This document shows, in pieces, positions 8,472-15,044 of a DNA stretch of 46,987 nt. The translations under genes were made by a program, and so were the position numbers. Source of the stretch: Thermoplasmata archaeon (GTDB taxonomy: Archaea; Thermoplasmatota; Thermoplasmata; Lutacidiplasmatales; UBA184); assembly GCA_021827405.1 (NCBI GenBank), contig JAKAVY010000012.1:1-46987 (forward strand), in the 5' to 3' direction. Position 1 is the stretch's first letter, and each line of letters opens with the position of its first letter. Under the pieces are notes generated by a model that searched no databases, was not told where the DNA came from, and saw only the letters and a list, made by a program, of their open reading frames with translations.

Positions 8472-9545
8472 TCAGCGGTGCCCGTGGACCAGCACATGGA
8501 CCGGTGCCAGGTCCACGACCCCCACGTCCCGGTATCCCTTCTTCCGAAGCCAGTTGGCCACATGAGAGGAGGGGATCAGCTGGTCGTCGAGGAGCGCCTC
8601 CAGGTACTGGAGGCCCGCCATCACCTTCCCGCCGGGGGTTCGCAACCGGTCCATCTCCGGCCAGTCGGGGAAGGGGAACTCGCTCACCAGCAGATGCCCC
8701 CCGGGACGCAGGGCCCGGCCGATCTGGTCGAGGACGAGCTCCTTCTCCTGGATCTCGTGGAAGGCAAGGTTGAGCAGGACGATGTCGGCGGGCGGGAGCG
8801 GGCCCTCCTCCAGGGAGGCTTCCGGGAAGGAGATCCGGTCCTTCGCGGGGCTCCTCTCCCGGGCCTCCTCCGCGGCCTTCCGGTTGGTGGGGTCGGACTC
8901 CACGCCCACGACCCTGAGGTTCGGATAGGCCTCGGCGATCCTCACCAGGCCCCCGCCCCGCCCGCAGGCCAGCTCCACGAACTCCGCCGGGGCCGCGAGG
9001 CGGTCGGCGAGCCCGGGAACGGCGGCGAAGCCCTTGCGCAGGAGCCGGGTGTAGAAGGTCCGGGTGCTCTCCGGGAGGGTGGCGCCGACCTCGGGAGGGA
9101 ACCGGTCCCACCAGCTCCGTTCGCCGTCCTTCAGATGGGCCTGGAGGAACGTGAGCGGGCCGGAGAGCGCACTGAGGAACCGGGCCGTCCCCCCGAAGTA
9201 GACCGGCGAGTCTGGACGAAGGAGCGGGGCCTCGAGGCCGTACGCCAGGCGGTACCTCCCGGTCTCGAACTCGAGGAAGCCCGCGCTGTAGGCCGCCCGC
9301 AGGAAGGTCTGGGTGTAGAGGCGGTCCGACCGGGTCTCCCGGGAGAGGATCTCGTCGGTGAGGCCCTCGGGATGCCGGGCCAGGGCGGCAAAATATCCTC
9401 CCTCCAGTCCGATCCCGAGCGTCCAGATGGCGAAGAACCCGGCGGCCTGGTCCTGGAGGAGGGAGAGCATCTGTCGCGTGGCTTCCCTTTCCTCCGGGGA
9501 AGGCTCGGGAGGGGAGCGGGGTGGGGGATCTCCCTTGGCCGCCAT
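8472..9545 (-). CDS. SAM-dependent methyltransferase with N-terminal winged helix
   Basis: 357 aa. The N-terminal half (about 20-140) looks like the helical/winged-helix dimerisation domain of small-molecule O-methyltransferases (GLTDEILSRETRSDRLYTQTFLRAAYSAGFLE). The C-terminal half is a class I Rossmann methyltransferase with motif I ELACGRGGGLVRIAE, acidic strand 2 end VVGVESDP and post-motif DIVLLNLAFHEI, then LRPGGHLLVSEFPF. The acceptor is unknown; quinone-, pigment- and lipid-type substrates are all possible for this group. ATG 9545 is supported by a TATA-like element centred about 28 bases upstream, giving a leaderless mRNA. It converges on amrS with a gap of only 6 bases. Confidence 0.75.
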   Translation of the reverse strand: MAAKGDPPPRSPPEPSPEEREATRQMLSLLQDQAAGFFAIWTLGIGLEGGYFAALARHPEGLTDEILSRETRSDRLYTQTFLRAAYSAGFLEFETGRYRLAYGLEAPLLRPDSPVYFGGTARFLSALSGPLTFLQAHLKDGERSWWDRFPPEVGATLPESTRTFYTRLLRKGFAAVPGLADRLAAPAEFVELACGRGGGLVRIAEAYPNLRVVGVESDPTNRKAAEEARERSPAKDRISFPEASLEEGPLPPADIVLLNLAFHEIQEKELVLDQIGRALRPGGHLLVSEFPFPDWPEMDRLRTPGGKVMAGLQYLEALLDDQLIPSSHVANWLRKKGYRDVGVVDLAPVHVLVHGHR

Positions 9546-9569
9546 GGGGGGAGGGGGACCCGGGGTCCC

Positions 9570-9577
9570 GTATAAAC
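9570..9577 (-). promoter_or_regulatory. TATA box of the methyltransferase gene
   Basis: GTTTATAC on the minus strand, centred about 28 bases before ATG 9545, in otherwise GC-rich sequence. Transcription would begin at or next to the start codon. Confidence 0.65.
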
Positions 9578-9789
9578 AACCTCCCGGCCGACGGAGGGTC
9601 TCCTCTGGGGTGGGCGTCGGAAACAATTTCGGTACTCCAGAGCCTGACGGAGGGGTCTGTCTGGGGCGGGCGCGGGAAGTGGCTCCGGCACCCCCGAGGC
9701 CGGCGGGCCCACCGCCGAGGGGAACGCCCCCCTCCGAGAGGAGGCGTGACGGACCCTCACACGGGAGGTGAACCAAAATGGGGGGAAGG

Positions 9790-9797
9790 TTTATGGC
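9790..9797 (+). promoter_or_regulatory. TATA-like box of the DUF6015-like gene
   Basis: TTTATGGC centred about 30 bases before ATG 9824, consistent with a leader of only a few bases. A second AT-rich tract, TTTATTTC at 9810-9817, sits too close to the start to act as the TATA element. The rest of the divergent 9546-9823 spacer shows nothing I can name. Confidence 0.5.
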
Positions 9798-9823
9798 CCC
9801 CGTCGGGTCTTTATTTCTTCAGC

Positions 9824-10462
9824 ATGTCGAGCAAGCTTAAGACAGGCATTTCCGGGGGGCAGCGCGTGTCGTTGAAGGGTCCCCTGCCGCTGGAGCAGGT
9901 GGAGTGGGACACCCCCAGGGACCGGGTCCCCGTCCGGTTGGAGGGGAGTTCCGCGACCATCGACCTGAACGCCCTGTCCATGGCGGTCCGTCGCAGCGTC
10001 GGTCATGACGGGATGCGCAAGGAGGACGCGGAGGCGATCGCCTCGAACATCCTCAACTTCTTCGGGTTCAACGAGCGGATCATCGACAACGTGCTCGAGC
10101 CGGACGACCGGGACACGTTCTATATGCTGGAGGACTGCGGCATCCTGGAGACCGAGCGGGACGAAACCACCCTCTACGACGGTAGGGAATGGCGGATCCA
10201 CTACTGGATGTTCCGGAAGGACCGCATCCTGGAACTGGCCCGGGAAGAGGCGGAGGAGACCGGAGAGCCGCTGGAATCCCCCACCCTGGTCCGGTTACCG
10301 ACCCCCCCTTCCCTGGGGGGTGTCTCCTTCCCCCCGGCGGACCAGGACATCTACCATCATCTGGGGGACCACGTCTGGCAGAAGGACGAGGAAGAGGACG
10401 GCTTCTCCTCCCCGGACGAGCTTCCCCCCCGGATCCCCCGGGACCGGGACCTAGAGGACTGA
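9824..10462 (+). CDS. DUF6015-like conserved archaeal protein
   Basis: 212 aa, soluble. The core (about 40-140) contains DLNALSMAVRRSVGHDGMRKEDAEAIASN, then ILNFFGFNERIIDNVLE and a TLYDGREWRIHYW segment, resembling an alpha-helical domain family I associate with Thermoplasmata as DUF6015. The C-terminal 60 residues are acidic and proline-rich and probably disordered. No catalytic motif is visible and the function is unknown. ATG 9824 is supported by the TATA-like element upstream and by the lack of conservation-like sequence before it. TrmY follows 40 bases downstream. The family name comes from memory of the motif pattern and is less certain than the gene itself. Confidence 0.65.
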   Translation: MSSKLKTGISGGQRVSLKGPLPLEQVEWDTPRDRVPVRLEGSSATIDLNALSMAVRRSVGHDGMRKEDAEAIASNILNFFGFNERIIDNVLEPDDRDTFYMLEDCGILETERDETTLYDGREWRIHYWMFRKDRILELAREEAEETGEPLESPTLVRLPTPPSLGGVSFPPADQDIYHHLGDHVWQKDEEEDGFSSPDELPPRIPRDRDLED

Positions 10463-10486
10463 TCGGGGATCCCCGCGCCCCTCCCG

Positions 10487-10493
10487 GGGGTGA
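10487..10493 (+). promoter_or_regulatory. Shine-Dalgarno site for TrmY
   Basis: GGGGTGA, complementary to the archaeal 16S 3' end, lies 9 bases before GTG 10503 and supports that non-ATG start. It suggests TrmY is translated from a leadered transcript running on from the upstream gene. Confidence 0.6.
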
Positions 10494-10502
10494 GAGGCCC
10501 CC

Positions 10503-11177
10503 GTGAGGCGGTTCCTGCTCCTTGTGCACCGGGTCCCCCCGGATGGGGATTTCTCCCTGAACGACCTGGCCAGCGGGGGGGGGAGGATGGACGAGGTGGC
10601 CCAGGCGGTGGGTGCGGCCTTCCTGGTCTCCAACGGGATCCGGAGGGACACGGAGCTCGATCTCTTGCTCCTGCGGGACGGAGGGCACGGGCGACGGGTC
10701 CACCTGGTGGGGGAGCGGCTGCGCTATCTCAACCCGGACGAGCGCTCCACCGCCGCCCTGCTGAAGAACGCCCTGGTCCGTGCCGCCGGCCATGAAGGTC
10801 GGACCCTGGAGGCGAGCCCCGGGGTCTTCGTCGGTCCCGGGACGGAGGAGGACCTCCTCGCGTTCGTCCGCCAGCCAGGGGCCTTCTGGGCCGAGGAGGG
10901 GGGGACGCCGCTGAGGAGCGCCTCGGTAGGCCCTGAGGCGGCCGGGGTGCTCGGGGATGTGCTCGACCCGACCCCCCGGGAGCGGGAGCTCCTCCTTGCC
11001 TCGGGCATCCCCCGGGTCCGGCTGGGGCCACGGTCGTTGCGCGCCTCCCAGTGCGTGGTCCTGCTCCAGAACGAGCTGGACCTCCGGGAGGAGGCCGCCC
11101 CGGGGGGGGCTAGGGCCCCAGCGAGCCCAGGGCCTGGGCCAGGGACTCCTCGGGGAGGCCTCCCAGCAACAGCGTGA
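10503..11177 (+). CDS. trmY: tRNA pseudouridine-54 N1-methyltransferase TrmY
   Basis: SPOUT-class methyltransferase that makes N1-methylpseudouridine at position 54 of archaeal tRNAs. Recognisable family landmarks are FSLNDLASGGGRMDEVAQAV, GIRRDTELDLLLL, YLNPDERSTAALLKNAL and the trefoil-knot SAM-binding end VRLGPRSLRASQCVVLLQNELDLR. The conserved fold ends there, near residue 195. The last 30 residues, rich in Gly, Pro and Ala, are an extension read through the 3' end of the opposing FtsZ-family gene (68-base overlap). GTG 10503 gives the expected N terminus and has an SD site. Confidence 0.88.
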   Translation: MRRFLLLVHRVPPDGDFSLNDLASGGGRMDEVAQAVGAAFLVSNGIRRDTELDLLLLRDGGHGRRVHLVGERLRYLNPDERSTAALLKNALVRAAGHEGRTLEASPGVFVGPGTEEDLLAFVRQPGAFWAEEGGTPLRSASVGPEAAGVLGDVLDPTPRERELLLASGIPRVRLGPRSLRASQCVVLLQNELDLREEAAPGGARAPASPGPGPGTPRGGLPATA

Positions 11178-12132
11178 CCCGGACGGAATCCCATCGTTCC
11201 TCGTGGACCCGGATGCCGGGGATGAGATCCGGAGGGTCCTTGAGCTCCGTGCGGAAGGCCTCCACGACCCGGTGGTAGGCTCCCAGGGTAAGCTCCGAAC
11301 CCCCCTCCACGAAGAGCAGGGCCGGACCCGCCTCGGAGAGGCGGAAATCCAGCAGGCCGTCGTGGAGCGCCTGGCGGGCGAGTCCGCCCGGGTCGGAAGG
11401 GTGACCCTCCCCTGTGAGCAGCGTGGTCAGGCCCCCCCGGGAGAGATGGCGGTGGAGGTGCGAGAGGTCCACGTTCACCTCGGAGGGATGCTGGAGCATG
11501 TCCATGAGCCCGGAGACCAGGGCCTTCAGGTAGGCGTTCCGGAACTGGAAGACCTGGCGGACGGGGAGCCGGTCGTAGCGGCGCAGCTTCTCGTTGGAGA
11601 AGGGGAGCAAGAGGCCCCCGGCCCGCTTGAGCTCGGAGAGGGCGCGCACGGTGTTCTCCCGGAGGACCCGGCTGCCCGTGAGCTCGGCGTGGAAGGGGAG
11701 GAAGACGCTGGTGATGGGGACCGCCCCCTCGGCCTGGGCGAGGGCCAGGCAGAAGGGGGCGAGGGCGCTGCCGGTCCCTCCCCCCAGCCCGGCGACCAGG
11801 AAGACCAGGTCGTAGGAGCGCAGGCGGTTCCTGAGCTCCTCCCGGGCCTCCTCGGTGGCCCTGAGCACGGAGGGGAGGTTCCCACCGCTCCCGCGACCCT
11901 TGAGCTCCCGTTGGCCCAAGAGGATCCGCTGGTGCGCCCGGCTTCGGAGCAGGTGCTGGCCGTCGGTGTTGATGGCGAGGGTGTCCACGCCCGGTAAGGC
12001 CTGGTCGTACACCTCGCTGACGGCCTCGGAGCCGGCCCCGCCGAGGCCCACCACCAGCCCTTTCGGCGGCCGGGCCAGCTCGGCCCAGGAGGGGTCGAGG
12101 GCGCCCGGCGGGGTCGGGGAGGGCTCGGCCAT
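11110..12132 (-). CDS. Divergent FtsZ-family GTPase
   Basis: Tubulin/FtsZ superfamily protein, 340 aa. The N-terminal nucleotide-binding half is clearly FtsZ: VVGLGGAGSEAV (residues 27-38), LAINTDGQHLL (52-62) and the tubulin signature LVAGLGGGTGSALAP (GGGTG at 117-121). FTSZ-like PFSNEKL follows. It departs from standard FtsZ in two places: GGGTGSA rather than GGGTGTG, and a T7 loop of NVDLSH (220-225) where FtsZ has NxDFAD. The loss of the second Asp should weaken GTP hydrolysis. It lies 25 bases after an RHH regulator gene in the same orientation. Role: division or shape, by analogy to archaeal FtsZ paralogs. Confidence 0.85.
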   Translation of the reverse strand: MAEPSPTPPGALDPSWAELARPPKGLVVGLGGAGSEAVSEVYDQALPGVDTLAINTDGQHLLRSRAHQRILLGQRELKGRGSGGNLPSVLRATEEAREELRNRLRSYDLVFLVAGLGGGTGSALAPFCLALAQAEGAVPITSVFLPFHAELTGSRVLRENTVRALSELKRAGGLLLPFSNEKLRRYDRLPVRQVFQFRNAYLKALVSGLMDMLQHPSEVNVDLSHLHRHLSRGGLTTLLTGEGHPSDPGGLARQALHDGLLDFRLSEAGPALLFVEGGSELTLGAYHRVVEAFRTELKDPPDLIPGIRVHEERWDSVRVTLLLGGLPEESLAQALGSLGP

Positions 12133-12157
12133 GGGCGGGTCCCGGTCCCTCGTGCGT

Positions 12158-12544
12158 TCAAGCCCCGGAGGAACCGCTCTCGGAAAGGATCGCCCCGTCC
12201 GGGGGTCCCTTGGCGCTGTTGGGGTCGGGGGGGGACGGGCGGCCCCCGAACTGTTCCAGGCGGGTCCGGATGTACTCCCGGACCGCCGTGCGGATGGCGT
12301 CGTCGATGTCCACGGAGACGCCCTCCTCGGCCAGCTCCTCCAGGTGGAGGTAGTCTTGATGGGGGAGGCTCACCACGGTCTTGCGGGCCCGGGCGGAGGG
12401 AAGCTCCACCTGGATGTAGTGTTCAAGGCCGACCCGGATGGTGTCGGAGATGGTGGGGTGGCCGCGGGCCTCCTGGATGCGTTTGAGACCCTCGAGGATC
12501 TCCTGTGGGATGCGCACGGTTACGCGCTCGGAGGTTTCGGCCAT
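12158..12544 (-). CDS. Ribbon-helix-helix DNA-binding protein with two RHH-like units
   Basis: 128 aa from ATG 12544. The first RHH unit (about 7-44) has the strand VTVRIP followed by EILEGLKRIQEAR and TISDTIRVGLEHYI. A second strand-helix-helix stretch (about 55-97) runs KTVVSLPHQDYLHLEEL then DIDDAIRTAVREYI. The C-terminal 30 residues are low complexity. Tandem RHH-like units could let one chain form a pseudo-dimer on DNA. The gene sits directly upstream of the FtsZ-family gene and is preceded by a perfect inverted repeat that is a candidate operator, so autoregulation of an RHH-FtsZ operon is plausible. A longer open frame to 12592 is not supported. Confidence 0.8.
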   Translation of the reverse strand: MAETSERVTVRIPQEILEGLKRIQEARGHPTISDTIRVGLEHYIQVELPSARARKTVVSLPHQDYLHLEELAEEGVSVDIDDAIRTAVREYIRTRLEQFGGRPSPPDPNSAKGPPDGAILSESGSSGA

Positions 12545-12548
12545 GGCC

Positions 12549-12581
12549 GTCGGACACTGCCCATCCGTTTGTCGGACAAAC
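12549..12581 (-). promoter_or_regulatory. Candidate operator of the RHH-FtsZ operon
   Basis: GTTTGTCGGACAAAC at 12567-12581 is a perfect inverted repeat with a single central base. Its right half GTCGGACA (12571-12578) recurs as a direct repeat at 12549-12556, 22 bases or two helical turns away on the same face. The sites lie 4-37 bases before ATG 12544, between the start and the possible TATA elements at 12583-12590 and 12601-12608. RHH repressors typically bind paired short repeats in this position. Confidence 0.6.
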
Positions 12582-12658
12582 AGCATATGCACGCGGTGGC
12601 AGATAAGCCTTGCCTTCCGTCGACCTAACGCACAAGGAGGGGCCCGGCCCCCGTGGGG

Positions 12659-12666
12659 CCTTATCG
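12659..12666 (+). promoter_or_regulatory. TATA-like box of the pelota gene
   Basis: CCTTATCG centred about 40 bases before GTG 12703, which would leave a short leader of about 14 bases. Weak match; listed because it supports the downstream start. Confidence 0.35.
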
Positions 12667-12702
12667 GTCCGGTGGGGTGGGGGGCTCCAGGGCCCGGGTG
12701 AC

Positions 12703-13785
12703 GTGAAGCTCCTCTTCCAGGACCCGCATACGGGCGTCCTGCGGCTCAAGGTGCAGACCCCGAGCGATCTCTGGAGGCTCTCCCGACTGCTGGCCCCGGG
12801 GGACCGGGTGGGCGCGGTGACCACCCGCCGGGACTCGGAGGCCCCCTCGGACACCCCGGCGGCCCAGCGGGACCGGCGGACGCTCTTCCTCACGGTACGG
12901 GTGGAGCGGGTGGAGTTCCACGAGTTCACCGGGCACGTCCGGGTCACCGGCCCCATCACCGAGGAGAGTCCCGAGGGGGGGCGCTACCACACCTTAGACC
13001 TGGAGGTGGGGGCGGACGTGACCGTCACCAAGTCCGCCCTCTCCCCCTCGGACCGGACCCTCCTGGAGGAGGGGCTCCGGAACCCCGAGGAGCCGGTCCT
13101 CCTCCTGGTGAGCGCGGACACGAGCTCCTCCGCGGTGGTCCGGTTGAAGGGACGGTCGGTGGAGATCGTCGACGAACGGGACGCCCGGGGGTTGGGCAAG
13201 TACGGCCGGACGAAGGCGTCGGGCCGGGAGAAGGACCGGGAGGGATACGTGGAGGAGCTTCTCAAGGTGCTGGCCCCCGAGCTGACCCGGGGGCAAGGGG
13301 TGGTGGTCTCCGGGCCGGGGTTCTTCAAGGAGGAGCTGGCCCGGCGCTTGGGGGAGCGCTTCCCGGAGTGGAGGGGCCGGATCCGGGTCTTCGGCACCTC
13401 GGAGTCCGGCCTGCCTGGGGTCCACGAGCTCCTCCGCTCGGGAAAGGCCGCCGAGGCGCTCTCCGCGAGCGTGGTGGCCCAGGAAGAGGCGACGGTGGAG
13501 CGGCTCCTCCGTTCGCTAGGGGAGGGGGGGTTGAGCGCGGTGGGGGACGGGGAGGTCTCCCAGGCGGTCCAGGCCTCGGCCGTCGAGACGCTCCTGGTCC
13601 TGGAGGACCGGCTCACCGAGCGCCCGGTGCAAGACCTGGTGGAGAGCGCCCACCAGGCGCAGTCCGAGGTCCTGATCGTGCGGGCGGACGGGGAGGCCGG
13701 GCGACGGCTCCGAGGCCTGGGAGGGGTCGCGGCGCTCTTGCGTTACCCGTTCCGCGCCGCCCCGTCCAAAGCGCGTTCCAGCTGA
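12703..13785 (+). CDS. pelA: Pelota/Dom34 mRNA surveillance factor
   Basis: Archaeal pelota, which with aEF1A/ABCE1 rescues ribosomes stalled on aberrant mRNAs. 360 aa from GTG 12703. Domain A (about 1-130) begins VKLLFQDPHTGVLRLKVQTPSDLWRLSRLLAPGD, the expected Sm-like opening. The central eRF1-like domain contains GKYGRTKAS, and VVSGPGFFKEELARRLGERF is the conserved central motif. The C-terminal L7Ae-like domain follows with ETLLVLEDRL and LGGVAALLRYPF. As in all pelotas the GGQ motif of eRF1 is absent. Starting at GTG 12703 makes the first residues align with the family; the TTG at 12610 would add 31 unrelated residues. Confidence 0.9.
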   Translation: MKLLFQDPHTGVLRLKVQTPSDLWRLSRLLAPGDRVGAVTTRRDSEAPSDTPAAQRDRRTLFLTVRVERVEFHEFTGHVRVTGPITEESPEGGRYHTLDLEVGADVTVTKSALSPSDRTLLEEGLRNPEEPVLLLVSADTSSSAVVRLKGRSVEIVDERDARGLGKYGRTKASGREKDREGYVEELLKVLAPELTRGQGVVVSGPGFFKEELARRLGERFPEWRGRIRVFGTSESGLPGVHELLRSGKAAEALSASVVAQEEATVERLLRSLGEGGLSAVGDGEVSQAVQASAVETLLVLEDRLTERPVQDLVESAHQAQSEVLIVRADGEAGRRLRGLGGVAALLRYPFRAAPSKARSS

Positions 13786-13861
13786 GGCGCCCGCGGCTTC
13801 GGTAGGACCCGGGAGAGGGCGCGGCCGGCAACCCCTTGTAGGAGAGGGCCTATCCCGGTCC

Positions 13862-14983
13862 GTGCGGGTCCTGCTCATCAATCACCGCTACCTCCCCGTC
13901 GAGGGAGGGACGGAGCGATGGACCCACGGGCTCGCCCGGGCGCTGGTCAGGCGCGGGCACCCGGTCTCCGTGCTGACGCAGGAGGAACCGGGCTCCCCGA
14001 GGGTGGAGGAGCGGGAGGGGATCTCCGTCCACCGGCTCGCGCTCCGGCGGTTCGGGGGCTACCGGGTCCCTCGGGGATACTGGCGGGCCGTGCGCTCGCT
14101 GGACTACGACGTCCTGCACCTGAGCGGGAACCGGATCTGGTGTGCCGACTTCCTCCTGCCGGTGGCCCGGCTCCTGCCGGGGGCGAAGGTGGTGACCCCC
14201 CACGATTTCTACCAGTGGATGATGGAGCCCTCGGCCGGGAACCGGCTCTACTTCGAGAGCTACCTGCCCCGGGCGCTCCGGGCCTTTCGGCGCTACCTGG
14301 CGCTCACCGAGGCCGAGGCGCGCCGGGTCACGCGTTTCGGTTACCCCTCGGACCGGGTGCGGGTGGTGGGGGAGGGGTTCGACGCTTCGCGGTTCGGGGG
14401 GTTGGTCCCGCCGGCCGACCTGCGGGCCGGGGGCGCCATCGACCGGCCGCACATCGCGCTCTACGTCGGCGGCCTTTGGCCGAACAAGCGAGTGGACCGG
14501 CTGGTGGAGGCGCTGGCGCCGCTCCGCGAGGAGGTGGCCCTGGCGGTGGTGGGCCGGGACCTGCCGGGCACCGCCCATGACCTCGCCTCGGTGAAGGCGC
14601 TGGCCGATCGGCGGGGGTTGCAGGTGGCCTATTTGGGGGCCCTTTCGCAACCGGACCTTCTGGGGGTCTACCGCGCCGCGGACGTGTACGTCCAGGGATC
14701 GCAGTACGAGGGGTTTGGCCTGGCCCTGTTGGAGGCGATGGCCTCCGGGCTCCCCTTCGTGGCGTTCGAGGCCGGGGCGGCGGAGGAGCTGGCCCGGCCC
14801 GGGGGGGGGAGGGTGGTCTCCAGCGTGGAGGGGTTCACGCAAGCCGTGAGGGCTCTCCTCGCCTCGGAGGAGGTGCGTCAGAGGTCGGGGGCGAGGGCGC
14901 GGGAGACCGCCCAGGGTTTCGACTGGGACCGGGTGGTCTTGCGGTATCTCGAGGCCTACCACGAAGCCCTGGGGGAGCCTTGA
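13862..14983 (+). CDS. Family 4 glycosyltransferase
   Basis: GT-B fold glycosyltransferase, 373 aa. The N terminus MRVLLINHRYLPVEGGTERWTHGLARALVRRGH is the usual acceptor-domain strand and glycine loop. The C-terminal donor domain has VGGLWPNKRVDRLVEAL, and the EX7E motif lies in EGFGLALLEAMASGLPFVAFE. It would transfer a sugar from a nucleotide- or lipid-linked donor to a surface lipid or glycoprotein; the specific sugar is not predictable. GTG 13862 gives a typical start. It follows pelota by 76 bases and converges on the molybdenum hydroxylase gene. Confidence 0.85.
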   Translation: MRVLLINHRYLPVEGGTERWTHGLARALVRRGHPVSVLTQEEPGSPRVEEREGISVHRLALRRFGGYRVPRGYWRAVRSLDYDVLHLSGNRIWCADFLLPVARLLPGAKVVTPHDFYQWMMEPSAGNRLYFESYLPRALRAFRRYLALTEAEARRVTRFGYPSDRVRVVGEGFDASRFGGLVPPADLRAGGAIDRPHIALYVGGLWPNKRVDRLVEALAPLREEVALAVVGRDLPGTAHDLASVKALADRRGLQVAYLGALSQPDLLGVYRAADVYVQGSQYEGFGLALLEAMASGLPFVAFEAGAAEELARPGGGRVVSSVEGFTQAVRALLASEEVRQRSGARARETAQGFDWDRVVLRYLEAYHEALGEP

Positions 14984-15044
14984 TGCCCGAAGGCCCGGGA
15001 GCGGTACGGTTTGACCCCGGCCCGCCCGCTGCGGCCCGGACCCT

